From positions 1,860,001 to 1,924,000 of the forward strand of contig JACZZP010000008.1 in NCBI GenBank assembly GCA_015183035.1: 64,000 nucleotides of DNA, given 5' to 3'. Position 1 is the stretch's first letter; each line of letters opens with the position of its first letter. This DNA is from Meloidogyne chitwoodi. Lineage: Eukaryota; Nematoda; Chromadorea; Rhabditida; Meloidogynidae. Shown one piece after another: positions 35,598-47,454 of the stretch. The position numbers were made by a program, and so were the translations under genes. The notes under the pieces are model-generated. The model was not told the DNA's origin. It saw only the letters and a list, made by a program, of their open reading frames with translations, and searched no databases.

Positions 35598-36358
35598 TTC
35601 TATTCAAAAAAGAATAAATTATAAAAAATAAAAAGATAAAAAAATTAAAATTTTTTAGGGTATTAAAACCCCGAATAATTTATATAACGAGAAAACCTAA
35701 ATTTTAAAAATTCCAAATTCTAAATAAAAAAAAAATAAATAAAAGGATAAATATAGACCAAATTTTCCTTTATAAAATAATAATAATAATTTATTTTCAA
35801 CAACAATTTTTAATTTTTTATTCAAAATTTATTGTTTCAGCAAGTAAATTTAGGCATATCATCATTATATAACTACAAGAAATAAAAAATAATATATTGG
35901 AATAAATGTATAAATATATCAGAAATAAACATGAGAGAAAGAAAGTATAAAGGGTAGAAGATATATTTATGGCAAAAACACCTTTTTAAATTTCAAGTAT
36001 ATATTTTATTTTAAAAAATAAAAAAACCCTTTTAACAACTGAAAATTATAAAAATAAATAAATATTTCAAGGTATTTTTACCAATAAAAAATAAAATAAA
36101 GTTTTTTGTGATTATTCTTTTAAAAGAGACATGAGACTTGGTTTTTTTTCTTTTCTTAGGTATATACGCCGAATGGATTATTTTTAACATAAGTTTTTAA
36201 TTGGGTGAATCGAAAGAACATTAAATATAAAAAAAAGATTCAATTGCAGAGAAATATCAAAAAGACACAAAAAAAATTTTTAAGAATTTTTTTATTTTGG
36301 TTTTGTTTTTTCATATAAGAAACAGATATAAATTAATAATATTTAATAAAGATACTTT
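35598..36358. other. spacer upstream of NELF-B / downstream of Pellino
   Basis: AT-rich. It holds one copy of an ~85-bp repeat at 35650-35735 also found in tandem at 56890-57110. No exon was recognised. Confidence 0.5.
35650..35735. repeat. ~85-bp dispersed repeat, single copy
   Basis: Contains TTTTAGGGTATTAAAACCCC, GAATAATTTATATAACGAGA and AAACCTAAATTTTAAAAATT in the same order as the tandem copies at 56890-57110. Confidence 0.85.
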
Positions 36359-38366
36359 TCAATACTCATAGCAATGATCCTGAAAAATCAGTCGAACAAA
36401 TGGCTTATCTGTTGTTAATGAAACTGTACAAAACGGACAAACAGCACGGAATGAATTAGTGCCTTGAGGCATTGTTATTCGTGACCAATAACTAAAATTG
36501 TTGAAAAATAAAAGTCACTCTTTAAAAAAAAACAAACCTAACAGTCCTTTTCGAAGCCATATGTCCACAAGGATTGAATGCATATTCAAGTAGACCCGAA
36601 TCAAGATGAAAAGCTGATTCCATACCCATTGTTAATTGGGCAATATTTTCAGAAACAACAAGGCAGATTGGACATTTAAATTTTACTGCTAGACCATCCT
36701 TTTCAACTTTTATATAAAAAGTGAAAATATTAAAATAAAATATATATACCTCCCCAACTATGATTTCCTTGAACATGACCACAACGAAAATACACCTACA
36801 AACAATTTTTTAATTATATTTAATTTATAATTAATGAACATACATAAGGCTGTTTTGAACTACTGCTATTTTTATTATGACGCTTTCTAGAAATAACTAA
36901 AGTATTTAAATTGACTGGACATATAGGTTTGCCAGCATTAAGTTCATCAAGTCTTCGTTCCAATTCTGCTTTTGATGGACTTTGTTTAAGGCCTTCTGCA
37001 GAACGCCATAAAAGCGTTGCTCCACAAAGATCAATAAGAGTTCCGTCCTGAGGAATAAAAATTTAAAAAAAATGGACGAGAAAGCAAACAACACCGTTTC
37101 TAAAAATATATATTTGAGAATGTTCCTAAATTCTTTAAAAAAATTAAACCTGAAGTTCATTTGTTTCTCCCAAAACTAAAGCACCACGTTGAGTTGAAGA
37201 ACGTGCTGAACGCAAAGTGTAAATGTCTCCATCTACTGAGACTAAAAAAACAAAAAATAATTTTTTAAAAAAATAATTTTAACCTTCTCTCCAAATGTAC
37301 ATTTCCCCTGTGCCATCCTTTAAAATAAAAATTTTTTAAATAAAATTTAAAAAAAAATAAACTGAATGTTCGTCCCCATTACACCAATTTGGATGAAGTA
37401 TTAAAACTCCATTTGTAGTTAATCCATCAAATTCTCCATTTTTCTTTTGCCATTTTGGAGCTTTTTCCCCAAGAAAAATATTACGAGAAGAGTCAAAACC
37501 AGCAGCAAAAATTTGAACCTTAAAAGTAATTAATAGAGTAATAAAAAATATTAATTAAATAAAACAATTTTAAAGTTTAGAATTTTGTTAAAAAATTTAA
37601 AAAAATTAAAACCCTGTGAGGCTCTCCTCTTTCAGCCAAAATACGACAAGCATAACGAGAAACTGTAGATGCAATATTCTTTTCAGAATGTTCATCTCTA
37701 TTGGTAGATTTACGACATTCATTACCACAACAAGGATTGTCACCACCAGCAACTATCCAAGTATCAACAATAGTAAAATCAATTTGTTCATCAGAAGAAC
37801 GACCAATCTAATAAAAAGGAAAATAATTTTTATTGAATAAAAAGAGGTATTTATACCCAATGAATGGACCAACAATTTTAGTTTAATAAAAATAAATAAA
37901 ACCTGGAACATATCTTTGGTTGTATCCAATAAATATTCAACAACAACCGTTCCATTCTTTCCATAAGCATAGGCCACTGTGTGTTTTTTAGAATTTCGTG
38001 AAGTACGTTCTTTAAAGTTGATGGCAGAGTTACCACTCAATTTAACAGCTGATCCCTTTTTAACACCATTAGATTCAAACCTTCGTTTAAAAAACATTTT
38101 TGAAAGATGTTTTCGATTGTTTTTGGCAACTTCAGAGCCATTATTATTAGCCATATCAGCACCATTATAACTAAAAGATTAATAAATTTAAATTAAAAAT
38201 ATTAAAAAATAAACCCAAGTAAAACAAATTGCCCATAATAAATTTCGCCAGCGCAAAGCAATAATTGAGTTACACCATCACTGCATTCATCAGTAACAAT
38301 TTCAGAAGATTCATCCCCAAGTTGAATTATTAAATCATCAGTATTATTAAAATTATTGCTTCCCAT
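36359..38366 (-). CDS. Pellino E3 ubiquitin ligase
   Basis: A RING-like E3 ligase that binds phosphoproteins through an N-terminal FHA-like domain; in animals it ubiquitinates IRAK-type kinases downstream of Toll/IL-1 receptors. About nine exons. N-terminal part: YYGQFVLLGYNG, KKHTVAYAYGKNGTVVVEYL, IGRSSDEQIDF, RYACRILAERGEP, IFAAGFDSSRNIFLGEKAPK, HPNWCNGD, YTLRSARSSTQRGALV. C-terminal RING-like region: CPVNLNTLVISRKRHN, YFRCGHVQGNHSWG, FKCPICL, NPCGHMASKRTVRYWSRI, VCPFC. The zinc ligands all look present. It ends IFQDHCYEY. The gene is close to full family length and looks functional. Confidence 0.94.
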
Positions 38367-39008
38367 TCTCCCTATTTTTAAAAATTATAAATTAAAAAAT
38401 AATTTAAAAAAAAACCAATCGACTTTTATTTAAATTAGAAATTGTTTAAATAAAAAAATAAATAAAAATCGACAAAAGCGATAAAATTCTAATCAAATAA
38501 AAGTTAATATTTTTTCCATCCGAAACCAAATAAAATACATAAAAATAAATTCAATAATTATCAAAGAAAAAAATAAATATTGCACAACTTTTTTTAGTAA
38601 TGTTACTAATTATGGTACTAAAAATAGAAAAATAATACTCTTATATTCATATTATTCTCAAAAAAGTGAATGGAGGTCAGGAGTTCTTCAATAAATAAAT
38701 ATTTATAAAAAAGACACAAAGTCATACCTGTAAGAAATTCTTTATTATTATTTTTTATATTTATCCCTAAACTCAAACTAGAAAGTTGAAATATTTTTCA
38801 AAAATTTTATTCCAAATAACCTTTTTTGGAATTTGTATACTTTAGGTATTCAACCCAATATCCAAAACTGACTTTAAAATATTTTTTGAGCATAAATTGG
38901 GCGTTTACTTAAAGTATTCGGCTATCGTTATTCTCCAGTCTGATTTTCTTTTGTTCATCAATGAGTTTGTTACCAACAAGTTAAATTGCTCCAACAAAAA
39001 TAATTTTA

Positions 39009-39257
39009 GTCATAAAATTTTTCAACATTTACCATCAAGGTTCGCCCATCCACAGTCTTCTGCTCCTGTTGCTGACCAATGATTAACTCACAAACCCAAG
39101 TAGTAAAGGTGGAAGTCGAAGACATTTTCCAATGGTCGCCATCAATTTCAAACTTGAGCTCAGCTAAAAAAATAAAGTTAAACAAACTAAAATCTATTTT
39201 ACGTTTAATAGATTGCGCAGCAGTACGAGTAGCAAACCAAACACCAACTTCCTTGAT
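39009..39257 (-). pseudogene. partial fatty-acid-binding-protein copy, left arm of palindrome
   Basis: The minus strand matches the end of exon 1, intron 1, exon 2 and the start of intron 2 of the FABP gene at 42209-42744 ([48 protein letters not shown]). Intron 1 is kept, so it arose by DNA duplication, not retrotransposition. The start, exons 3-4 and stop are missing. Confidence 0.88.
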
Positions 39258-39264
39258 TATATGA

Positions 39265-39512
39265 AACAAGTTGGTTGGGTTTGCAACGCGTACTGGTGCA
39301 CAAGCAATTAAATATTATAGATTTTATTTTGGTCAACTTTATTTTTTTAGCTGAGCTCAAGTTTGAGATCGATGGGGACCACTGGAAGATGTCTTTTACT
39401 TCCACCTTTACTACTTGGGTTTGCGAGTTTGACCTTGGTCAGCAACAGGAGCAGAAGACCATGGATGGGCGTACATTGATGGTAAATGTTGAAACATTTT
39501 AATGACTAAAAT
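39265..39512 (+). pseudogene. partial fatty-acid-binding-protein copy, right arm of palindrome
   Basis: Same FABP segment on the plus strand, head-to-head with the left arm with fewer than ten bases between. Exon 1 is frameshifted (GTTGGTTGGGTTTGC lacks bases) and its splice donor is lost, while exon 2 remains open ([20 protein letters not shown]). No downstream exons. Confidence 0.88.
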
Positions 39513-39791
39513 TGTGAAAAAATTACGACCTTCTAGTTTAATTTTAGTATAAGCATAAATAATGAAGAATAATCTTTCATAGGAATAAGTTTTACCTTAA
39601 AAATGAAGACAATTCTAAAAAATTAATTCTTTCCTTCTAAAAAAGATGACCAATTCAAAGTAGAATTCAAAAAAAATTGTGCAACTAGTGAAAATGTTAA
39701 TCTTCCTCAACAAAAATATATATAGTAATAATAATAAAAAATATTCTCTCTCAAAATTATCATTTCATTTAAATTTTTTAAAAACCTTTAT

Positions 39792-41726
39792 CTATCGATA
39801 ACGATTACGTATTGTTGAATTGGCTTCCCTCTTTCGACGTCGATTGAATGGGTAGCGATTATGTTGATTATTATTAATATTTTCATCGTTACAATCATCA
39901 AAAGGCTGGTGATGATGTGGATGAGCATCTAATTATAAAAAATAATAATAATTGCATTTTAATATCGCTCCTCTAAATTGAAATCTAATCTCTAAAAATT
40001 TCACAAACGTTGTTTCCGCCCTCTACGTTGTTGATCTCCATTTCCACCACCAAAAAATTCTTCTTCATCATCTTTATCATTATCTTCTTCATAATCTTGA
40101 CGTTGTGGCAGAAAAAATTCAGCAGCTTCGTCTGTTCCAAGTTGCTCACTTCTATGGACATTTTTTAACATTGTGTTGATTGTTTGTTGATCTTCATGAT
40201 GATGATAATGATCATCAGTTTCCTCATGATCGTTTTCTTTTTCTTCTCCATCATCATCCAATTCAATAACCTAAAAAATTTAAAAAGTTGGTGAATATAA
40301 TTCCTAAATTATATCGCCTTATCTAACATTAAAACAATAAAAAACCTTTATTCTTGGCCTCGAATCCTCATTATTCTCATCCTTTTCCCTTTGAAAGTTA
40401 CGACGTTGTCCTCCTCCTCTTACATCTTCTGAACGAGGAAATCTCCTAACATTGTTGCTAGAACGCCCAGGAGAAGAATAAAATATTTCTTGGCGTTGCG
40501 TCGTTACTCTCATAACCACTGAAGGACCACAACTCCCTTCATCCTCTACAGGAATATTTTTATTGTTTTTACTAAAAAAGTTTGATCAAAATTTAACTAA
40601 AAGATAAAAAATAAACTTGAAAATAACAGGAGGAACAGTACTATCTTCAGACCAAACACGCAACATTGAATGCAATCTTTGCTCAAAAACTGGATTTTTA
40701 ACCATTTCATATTCCAATTGTTGAAGAAAATCATTACGTCGAGGAAGTACAATACCACCTCCTGAAAGTTCCTTCTTTTTGTTGTCTTCTCTATTTTTTG
40801 AAAAGTCTTCTACTGATGTTGCTTTATCTACTTTAGGTAATGATTTTGCTGGCAATTCTTTTTTCTCGCTGTTGCTTTTGAAGATATTTGCAGTACTTTC
40901 ATTGCTAGCATTCTTTGCCACATTTTTTTGCTTTTCTATTTCTTGTAAACGCTTGGCAAGAGCTAAAGTGAAGAATAAAAAAATAAAAACTTCAAAAACA
41001 AACCAGAAATAATTTCAAGTTGCTCACGATCCCCAACGCGTTGATTCTCCTGTTCTGTCTTCAAATCTTCAACAGTGTCACGTAAAGTATCAATCTGATG
41101 TTTCTGTTCGAGAATCTGAATAAAAACTAAATTAATAGATAATTAAAATAAAACCAATTTGTGCAATGATTGTGCTTCATGCGAGAAGATTATAGTCTTT
41201 GTTCTACTGCTATCACGAGAAGTTGATGGTGTTTTTCCTTCTTTTCCCTAAATTTATAATATTTTATAAATTTAAAAATAATAAGAATCAAACCAAAACA
41301 GTTTCATCTAATTTTGTAGTTAATCCAAAAGCAACAGTTTTTAGTGTTTCTTTTCGCTGTACAGGTTGTTTGGTAGATTTCTTTTCAGATAAACTAGCCA
41401 AACTATAATTGGAACCATATTTTTGTTGTTTTCGTTCTTGTGATTCTCCTCTACCATCAGAACAATTTTTAAGAATTGAACGGCTATTTTTACGAACACT
41501 CGAATTCTTCGATGGATTTTGTAAAGTCCTTTGTTGTTTCTCACTAAAATTTTAACAAAATAAGTAAAAAAACTTTCTTTTAACTAACTCTGTTAATGTA
41601 AAACACAATCCAGCATCTTTTCTTTTATCGTTGTTTTTAGGTATTGGCGAAGATTGTGGAACATATGAATTAGAATAAGATAAAGGCGAATGAGGTATAA
41701 AGCTGCTATGTGGACCAAACTCCATT
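39792..41726 (-). CDS. unrecognised coiled-coil protein with acidic and basic tail
   Basis: About eight exons on the minus strand from ATG 41726 to TAG 39792-39794. The N-terminus is Ser/Pro-rich (MEFGPHSSFIPHSPLSYSNS), followed by a basic Ser/Lys-rich part (KNSSVRKNSRSILKNC). A coiled coil is clear in ILEQKHQIDTLRDTVEDLKT, EQENQRVGDREQLEIIS and ALAKRLQEIEKQK. Then come FLQQLEYEMVKNPVFEQRLH, an Arg-rich segment (RSEDVRGGGQRRNFQREKDE), a strongly acidic His-containing part (DDDGEEKENDHEETDDHYHH) and a basic end (YPFNRRRKREANSTIRNRYR). No membrane segment or enzyme motif is seen. I do not recognise the family; nuclear or cytoskeletal scaffolding would fit but is not shown. Confidence 0.72.
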
Positions 41727-42208
41727 CTTCAAAAAAGAGAAGCAAAATCCTTAAAAATCTTTCTAAATTTAATTTAACAAGTAAAAAAATATTTATTTGC
41801 ACAGCTAAATTCTCTAGTTTACTCTTTATCACTAATTCTCTTTATTAACATACTATTTTGCAACCAAACAGACCTGCGACTAATCGGGCTGTAAAATGTT
41901 TAAATTTCTCCTCAATTATTTTCTCACATTTGGCGTAATGTTTAAAAACAAACTATAAAAGCCTTCTTCTTTTATCTTAAGAGTCATTTTTCTGACATGA
42001 GAACAAAGTTCGTCTTAGCTTGTTTTGTGTAAACAAAGTGTTCCTTCTTATTTTTCCTTATTTTTATTTTTTTGTACCTTCGATTGTTTTTCCTTTATTT
42101 TTACATAGTTTCGCTTTCACCTTATCAATCTTCTCATTTCTTATAAATGTAAACTTTTACTTTTTCAGACAAGATAATTTATATTTCTCAATTTCTATTT
42201 TTTTAAAA
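41727..42208. promoter_or_regulatory. divergent promoter region; TATA box for the FABP gene
   Basis: TATAAAA at 41954-41960 faces the FABP gene. A TTTTTCAG acceptor ends at 42168, 40 bases before the FABP ATG, fitting SL trans-splicing or a 5'-UTR intron. The coiled-coil gene starts from the other side. Confidence 0.55.
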
Positions 42209-42744
42209 ATGGCTGACAAATTTATTGGAAAGTGGAAGTTCGTCGACTCTGAGAATTTTGGTGACTATTTGAAGGAAGTTGGTGTTGGGTTTGCTACTCG
42301 TACTGCTGCGCAAGCAATTAAGCGTAAGATAGATTTTAGTTTGTTTAACTTTATTTTTTTTAGCTGAGCTCAAGTTTGAAATTGATGGCGACCATTGGAA
42401 GATGACTTCTACTTCCACTTTCACTACTTGGGTTTGTGAGTTTGACCTTGGTAAGGAGCAGGAGCAGAAGACGGCTGATGGGCGAACCTTGATGGTAAAT
42501 GTTGAAACGTTTTATAGCTAAAGTTGTTTTATTTTAGAGCAAGTTCACGTTTATTGACAACAAACTCGTCGAGGAGCAGACCAAGATCAAACCGGAGGAC
42601 AAGGATAGCCACTTTGAGGTAAAAAGACTTGATTTTCTAAATTAAATTTTGTCTTTAAAGCGCTACATTGATACTGACGGCAAGCTGGTGATCACGTGCG
42701 AAAGCGGTGGAGTCAAAGCAACCCGCAAGTACGAGAAAATCTGA
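42209..42744 (+). CDS. cytosolic fatty-acid-binding protein (136 aa)
   Basis: Intracellular lipid-binding protein, a ten-stranded beta-barrel carrying fatty acids or retinoids. Four exons (42209-42323, 42364-42494, 42538-42618, 42661-42744) give 137 codons, the standard family length. The N-terminus [20 protein letters not shown] is the FABP signature (GxWxxxxSENFxxYLKExGV), and [20 protein letters not shown] then TRKYEKI gives the last strands with the Arg-x-Tyr-type carboxylate site. There is no signal peptide, so it is cytosolic, like C. elegans LBP-5-type proteins. Codon use is distinctly less AT-rich than its neighbours, consistent with high expression. Two broken copies form a palindrome 3 kb upstream. 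Confidence 0.95.
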
Positions 42745-43159
42745 GGGAGCCTTTTGACAAAAAGAAAAAATGACAGTGCCATTTTTTAATTTATTTCTAA
42801 TTTATTTTAAATTTTGTTTTTGATGGATAAAGGCACTTAAAAATATTATCTTAGCGAAAGTATTCAATATTTTTTAAATTTTAGGGGTAATCGTTCAGCT
42901 TATTGTAATTGCTTGATGTTCCAAGTTTTGGTTAAATTTGCTTGTAGTAAATATCACGAATTCCATTTTTACATCTCTTCAATTATAATAGTAAAAGCAC
43001 CCTAATAGCATTTTATGTTTTAAAAAAAAGATTTTATACTCTTATTGTTTACATGGTCGTTGGACTTAGAAAGTCGGTCAAAGATTTGTCAATCGATATC
43101 TTAATGTTTTCTCTAATTTAAAATAGTTGGATCAGGTGAGCGTATGGCCAATTGACTAC
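42745..43159. other. convergent spacer, no gene seen
   Basis: 3' flanks of the FABP (+) and GID8 (-) genes only. Confidence 0.5.
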
Positions 43160-44497
43160 TCAACATGCCCCCCTTTCTAGTTCATTCATAGGATCATCAT
43201 CTCTTGTAGTAAATAATGCTTTTGAAATATCTTCAGCTATTTCTTTTGTTAATAAACGTCCATCACCTTTTGTTTTTTGTTGATGTTGGTTCCATACCAT
43301 TAGACGGAAAAGTTGTTCCAAACGAGAAATTGATTGTTTATTTAATGATGATAATATAGATTCATTTACTTCATAAGCAAGCATATTACGCTGATTTAAA
43401 CTCTAAAAGTTTGTTGAAAAATTAGGTTACTTCAATAAAATATTCAATTTATTTAAATATTCTAAGATTATTCCTCAAATATATTTACCCCTAAACCTCC
43501 CAAAAAATTAAAAAAACCATAAGATAGCCAAATGGAGAAGTTTCCGGATTATCAAACGCAAGAAGTGCATAAGTTTGTTCCAACTTTGCAAACAAATCTT
43601 GTGAAATTTCTGCACATTTGTCCGCAATATTTGACTGAGCAAATGTGAGAACTTTGTCAACTTCTCTGAAAAATTGTTTTACAATAATTTAATTAAAAAT
43701 AAAAGTGACTTGTTTCTAATTAATTCTACAAGTTGTTGTCGTAATAATTTGAATTGTAACTTCTGATTTTGATTTAATAAATTTGGAGCAATTTCTCCAA
43801 TCAAACGTAAAGCAGTCTCTATATCACCGCTAACAATAGAATTGTGTATGGCACTTCTCTCACTTAATGTATCAATATTTTTAGTATTTTCCAAAGTTGG
43901 TGGATTTGTTGGAGGAAGTTCAGCGTCTTTAATGAGCAAATCAGCTATAAATTGGGGAAAAAATAAGTTTTTAAGTTTAATTAAAAATAAGAAAAATTGT
44001 AATCCCAAAAATACCCTCAAAAACATGCCCTAAATTATATATAAAAAAATAACCTGCTTCTTTATAACCACTAAACACTAAATATTCAATAACCAATTCG
44101 TGCAATTTTACTGAATCAAATTCTTCTGAGGAATCGCCAAAAAGATTGTTAAACCATGCTGAAGAAAAATTTTATTTTTCTTAAATTAAAATTTAGTAAA
44201 AACTATTAAAAATATTTTCTAAGTTTAATCAACAAAATGCTTTAATCATTAAATAAAACAATTGGACTTGTGGGAATCAACCCTCAACCATTCGGTTTCC
44301 GAACAGCTCCACAACCAACTTAACCACAGACAAGTTAACTAATAAATAAAATAATCACTCTTAAGTTTATCTTTAAAATTAAACTCAAAATCGTCAAAAT
44401 TAATTTTTTAAAAATTACAAGATTCACTGCCATCAAAATCATCTTCATTGGCACAATTTAATGGAGGTAAACATCCAAAAGTTTCGTCGCTGTCCAT
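43160..44497 (-). CDS. GID8/TWA1 subunit of the CTLH E3 ligase
   Basis: A scaffold subunit of the GID/CTLH ubiquitin ligase. Five exons. Domains in order: LisH (VKLHELVIEYLVFSGYKEAA), CTLH (DTLSERSAIHNSIVSGDIET, ALRLI), CRA (FKLLRQQLVELIRNKEVDKV, then EQTYALLAFDNPETSPFGYL). These match human GID8 (LIELIRQRE..., LALLAFDSPEESPFGDLL) closely. The C-terminus (LEQLFRLMVWNQHQ...) is longer than in human and ends in an acidic segment DDDPMNELERGAC. The N-terminal acidic leader MDSDETFGCLPPLNCANEDD is nematode-specific as far as I can tell. The intron after the first exon carries a tRNA-like element. It lies 328 bp downstream of Arp2 on the same strand. Confidence 0.92.
44263..44337 (-). other. tRNA-like element in the GID8 intron (sense)
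   Basis: Minus strand: A-box-like TGTGGTTAAGTTGG, B-box-like GGGTTGATTCCC, an acceptor-like stem ACTTGT/ACAAGT and a central hairpin TTCGG/CCGAA. It is the best-folding of the six elements, yet the anticodon loop is too small for a normal tRNA. Confidence 0.62.
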
Positions 44498-44824
44498 TTT
44501 TATATTTTTTAATAATTCTTAAATAAAAATTGGTTTAACAATAAAAAAATAATTAATGGAAATAACAGAAAAAAGCAAATCTATAAATTATTAAATATTC
44601 ATTAAAAATACAAATTTATAAATTTAACAAATGCAGACCTTAAAAGAATGAATTTTATCTCAAGCAAAATAAATAAAATTTCAATTTTATCGAAATTATT
44701 CAAGGCCTGCACCGAGATAAAAACAAAAAACTTTGAATAAATATAAAGAGAATTAATTAAAAAAGACAAAATAATTTATTAAATTATTTAACTTATTTTT
44801 GGCAATTAAAAAATTAAAAGAAAT
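44498..44824. other. spacer between Arp2 and GID8
   Basis: AT-rich, same-strand gap of 327 bases; nothing recognised. Confidence 0.5.
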
Positions 44825-46915
44825 CTATTTTGTAAGTCCCATCTTTCGCATACAGTGAATAACGCCTTTTTCATCCCATTCTGCTTTTGTTATCCATTGC
44901 TATGAAAATTAAGAAGAAAAAAATTATAAAATTTTTATTAAAAAAATAATACATCGTCACGATCACGCATCAAATTTGCAAGAACAGCACCTCCAAGAAA
45001 TACCATATGTTTACGTCTAGGAGGTGCTTCAATTCTAATTTTAAATTTCTAAAAATTTAAAATTGTAAAATAAAACAAAATTTAAGAAAAAAAACCTGAA
45101 ATGCTTCAGTATTTCCCTTTAAAACCCTTTCAAGGTATAATTGTTTTACTTCACGTTCCAAACGAGAAGGCAATCCTGGATACATTGTGGAACCTCCAGA
45201 AAGAATTATTCTTTTATAAAATTCAAGACGAGTATCTGGAAATATTTTATAGTTAAAATTATCAAGAAAATGATGTCAAAATCATCAACAAAAATAAAAA
45301 AATATACTTGCCAATATCAGCAGATTGTATTACTTGAAAAAGAAGTTCAGAAAGACCAAGTCTTTCTACATCAACCAAATGTGGCTGAAAAAGAATTTCT
45401 GGGGCTTCAAATCGTTCAGCTCCTAGTCTTATATTACGCCCATCAGGAAGCTAAAAGAACCAATTAAATTAAAAAAATTAATTTTAAAATTAAATAAACC
45501 GTGTATGTTTCAGTTAAAACTGTTGTTTCAAGTGCAAGTTTTTGTTCTTTTTCAACGTCATATCTGTAAAAATAATAAAATAATTTTAAAATAAATTTTA
45601 AAAAATTCAAAAACTCACGCCACATAACAAAATTTCTCTTTTAATTGTCTAACAGTTTCAAAATCTGCCGAGTGATTAAAGGCATATCCACGATAAAGTA
45701 AAAGCTATAAATTTAAATATTTCGATTATTTTCATGCTGCAGAAAAATGTCTGGATGCTTAAAGGAATAGAACCACCGAGGAAGGTGCCTATAATCCAGA
45801 GCACAACCGACTAAACCACAAGCCAAACTTATTACTGATTTATCTTTATTCAGCCATATACTTCGAGTATAAAGATAAAATTTCTTTAAAGAAATCCTTC
45901 CTCTTCCCAATTAAAAAAACAAACAAACTTTAATCAAATATTTTGTAATATCACGCCCTGCAACATCCAATCTCTTGGTAAGATGATTTAAAGCAAATCC
46001 TTCAAAAACAGGACAAATATGTGTCACACCATCCCCGCTGTCTATAACAATTCCAGTTTGAAGACCTTGAGCATAAAGTGTTAGAACTGCCTTAAATTTT
46101 TATTAATTTAAAGAAAAATTAAAAAATTTATTTAAAAATAACTTGTATAGCAATAAAAACAGCATGAAATCCATATTGTTCAAACATGACTTGGAACATT
46201 TTTTCCCTATTGTCATGTGGATTTAATGGAGGTTCAGTAAGCAGTAATTTGCAATCCTTTAAATGAATAAAATTAAAAAGAAAATTTAAAGATTTTTTCA
46301 GCCGATTTAAGCTAAATTTAAAGATAGACAAAAAAACACATAGTCTGTTAGTCCAGTCAATTCTAAAAATAACATAATTTCGTCAAATGGCCTAGGAAAA
46401 TATGTTCATGATTCTGTCCTATGCCAAGCTGATTTATCAGATTAAATATATTTTAATATAAATGAACTTGAGTAAGTTTAAAATAAAAAACTTTTAATTA
46501 AAAAAAAACCTTTGCATCAATATTCAATTTTTCTGGTCCAAATGTATAATCCCAAAGATGTCCCATATCTTCCCAATTTTTTACAATTCCATTGCTCATT
46601 GGATAATTAACTTCAAGTAAATGTCTAGCATTTGTGCATTCCTCCCCGACCATTAAATCCTTTAAAATACTTTTTTTTTAATAATTTTAAAAGTTTAATA
46701 AAACCTTTATTGGCTTATTATTTATAAATTGTTGTGTATTTGATCTAACTAAAGGCCTTCCAACGGCTGATGGAAAAATAAATTCTGGAAAGTTTGAACC
46801 AGCATATCCACATTTTACAAACTAAAAATACACAAAAAATTTATTTAAAAAAACAAAAAAAACATACACCAGTTCCATTATCTACAACAATTACTTTTCT
46901 GCCACATTTATCCAT
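44825..46915 (-). CDS. arx-2: actin-related protein 2 (Arp2)
   Basis: The Arp2 subunit of the seven-protein Arp2/3 complex that nucleates branched actin at the cell cortex. About ten exons, ATG 46915 to TAG 44825-44827, family-typical length. The N-terminus [20 protein letters not shown] then [14 protein letters not shown] is the actin-fold phosphate-1 loop with the Arp2-type [11 protein letters not shown]. Further anchors: [40 protein letters not shown] (phosphate-2 loop), [31 protein letters not shown] and FLGGAVLA. It ends CMRKMGLTK. No break was seen. One intron (about 45712-45930) carries a tRNA-like element. Confidence 0.96.
45750..45833 (-). other. tRNA-like element in an Arp2 intron (sense)
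   Basis: Minus strand: A-box-like TGTGGTTTAGTCGGTTGTGC, long variable-like region ATAGGCACCTTCCTCGGT and B-box-like GGTTCTATTCC. The length of about 84 suggests a Leu/Ser-type ancestor. The 65-codon ORF over it is spurious. Confidence 0.58.
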
Positions 46916-47454
46916 TTTATTTAAAAACAAGTAATAAATAAATAATAAAATCTAAAATATTAAATTAATGATAAAAAAATAAAATAATTTTTTTCGTATA
47001 AAATAAAAAATATGATTCATAAAAAGAAAATAAAAATGTTAATTAAGGTATTGTAAAATAATATTAAAAAAATAAAAGAAAATGAACCAAAAAACTCTAA
47101 AATTTGTGTACATTTCGTCGAACAAAATTGCACGACATTTCGCCTTACGGCAAAAAACTACATTTCGTTTACCCGAGCCCACAATTTTTTCCCGTTGGGA
47201 CAAAATGTCGTGCAATTTTGTTCGACAAAATGTCTGGACACGTTAAAAATTTAAATAAATAAATTTTTAGGGGTACAAATTACCTCTCGATTTTATTAAA
47301 AAAAAATATAAAGAAAATTAAATTAAAAATATTTTTTAAGAGAAAAAAACTTTTTTGCTTATTTTAAAATTAAATATTAATTAAATATATTTTTAAAAAT
47401 ATAAAAATTTGATAAAAAAATTGAAAAAAAATTTCTTAAACAAAAAAATAAAAT
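46916..47454. other. spacer with an inverted repeat of the GACAAAATGTC family
   Basis: Left arm 47111-47140 and right arm 47203-47232 are 30-base inverted repeats with one mismatch (CATTTCGTCGAACAAAATTG...), 62 bases apart. No gene seen. Confidence 0.7.

Larger units (their letters stand above)
38367..39791. other. spacer containing an FABP-derived palindrome
   Basis: Apart from the two FABP copies at 39009-39512, only AT-rich sequence is seen, including the Pellino promoter side at 38370-38700. Confidence 0.5.

Noticed and set aside
45713..45910. 65-codon minus-strand ORF in the Arp2 gene
   Set aside because: It lies in an intron and spans the tRNA-like element; Arp2 exons on both sides join without it.
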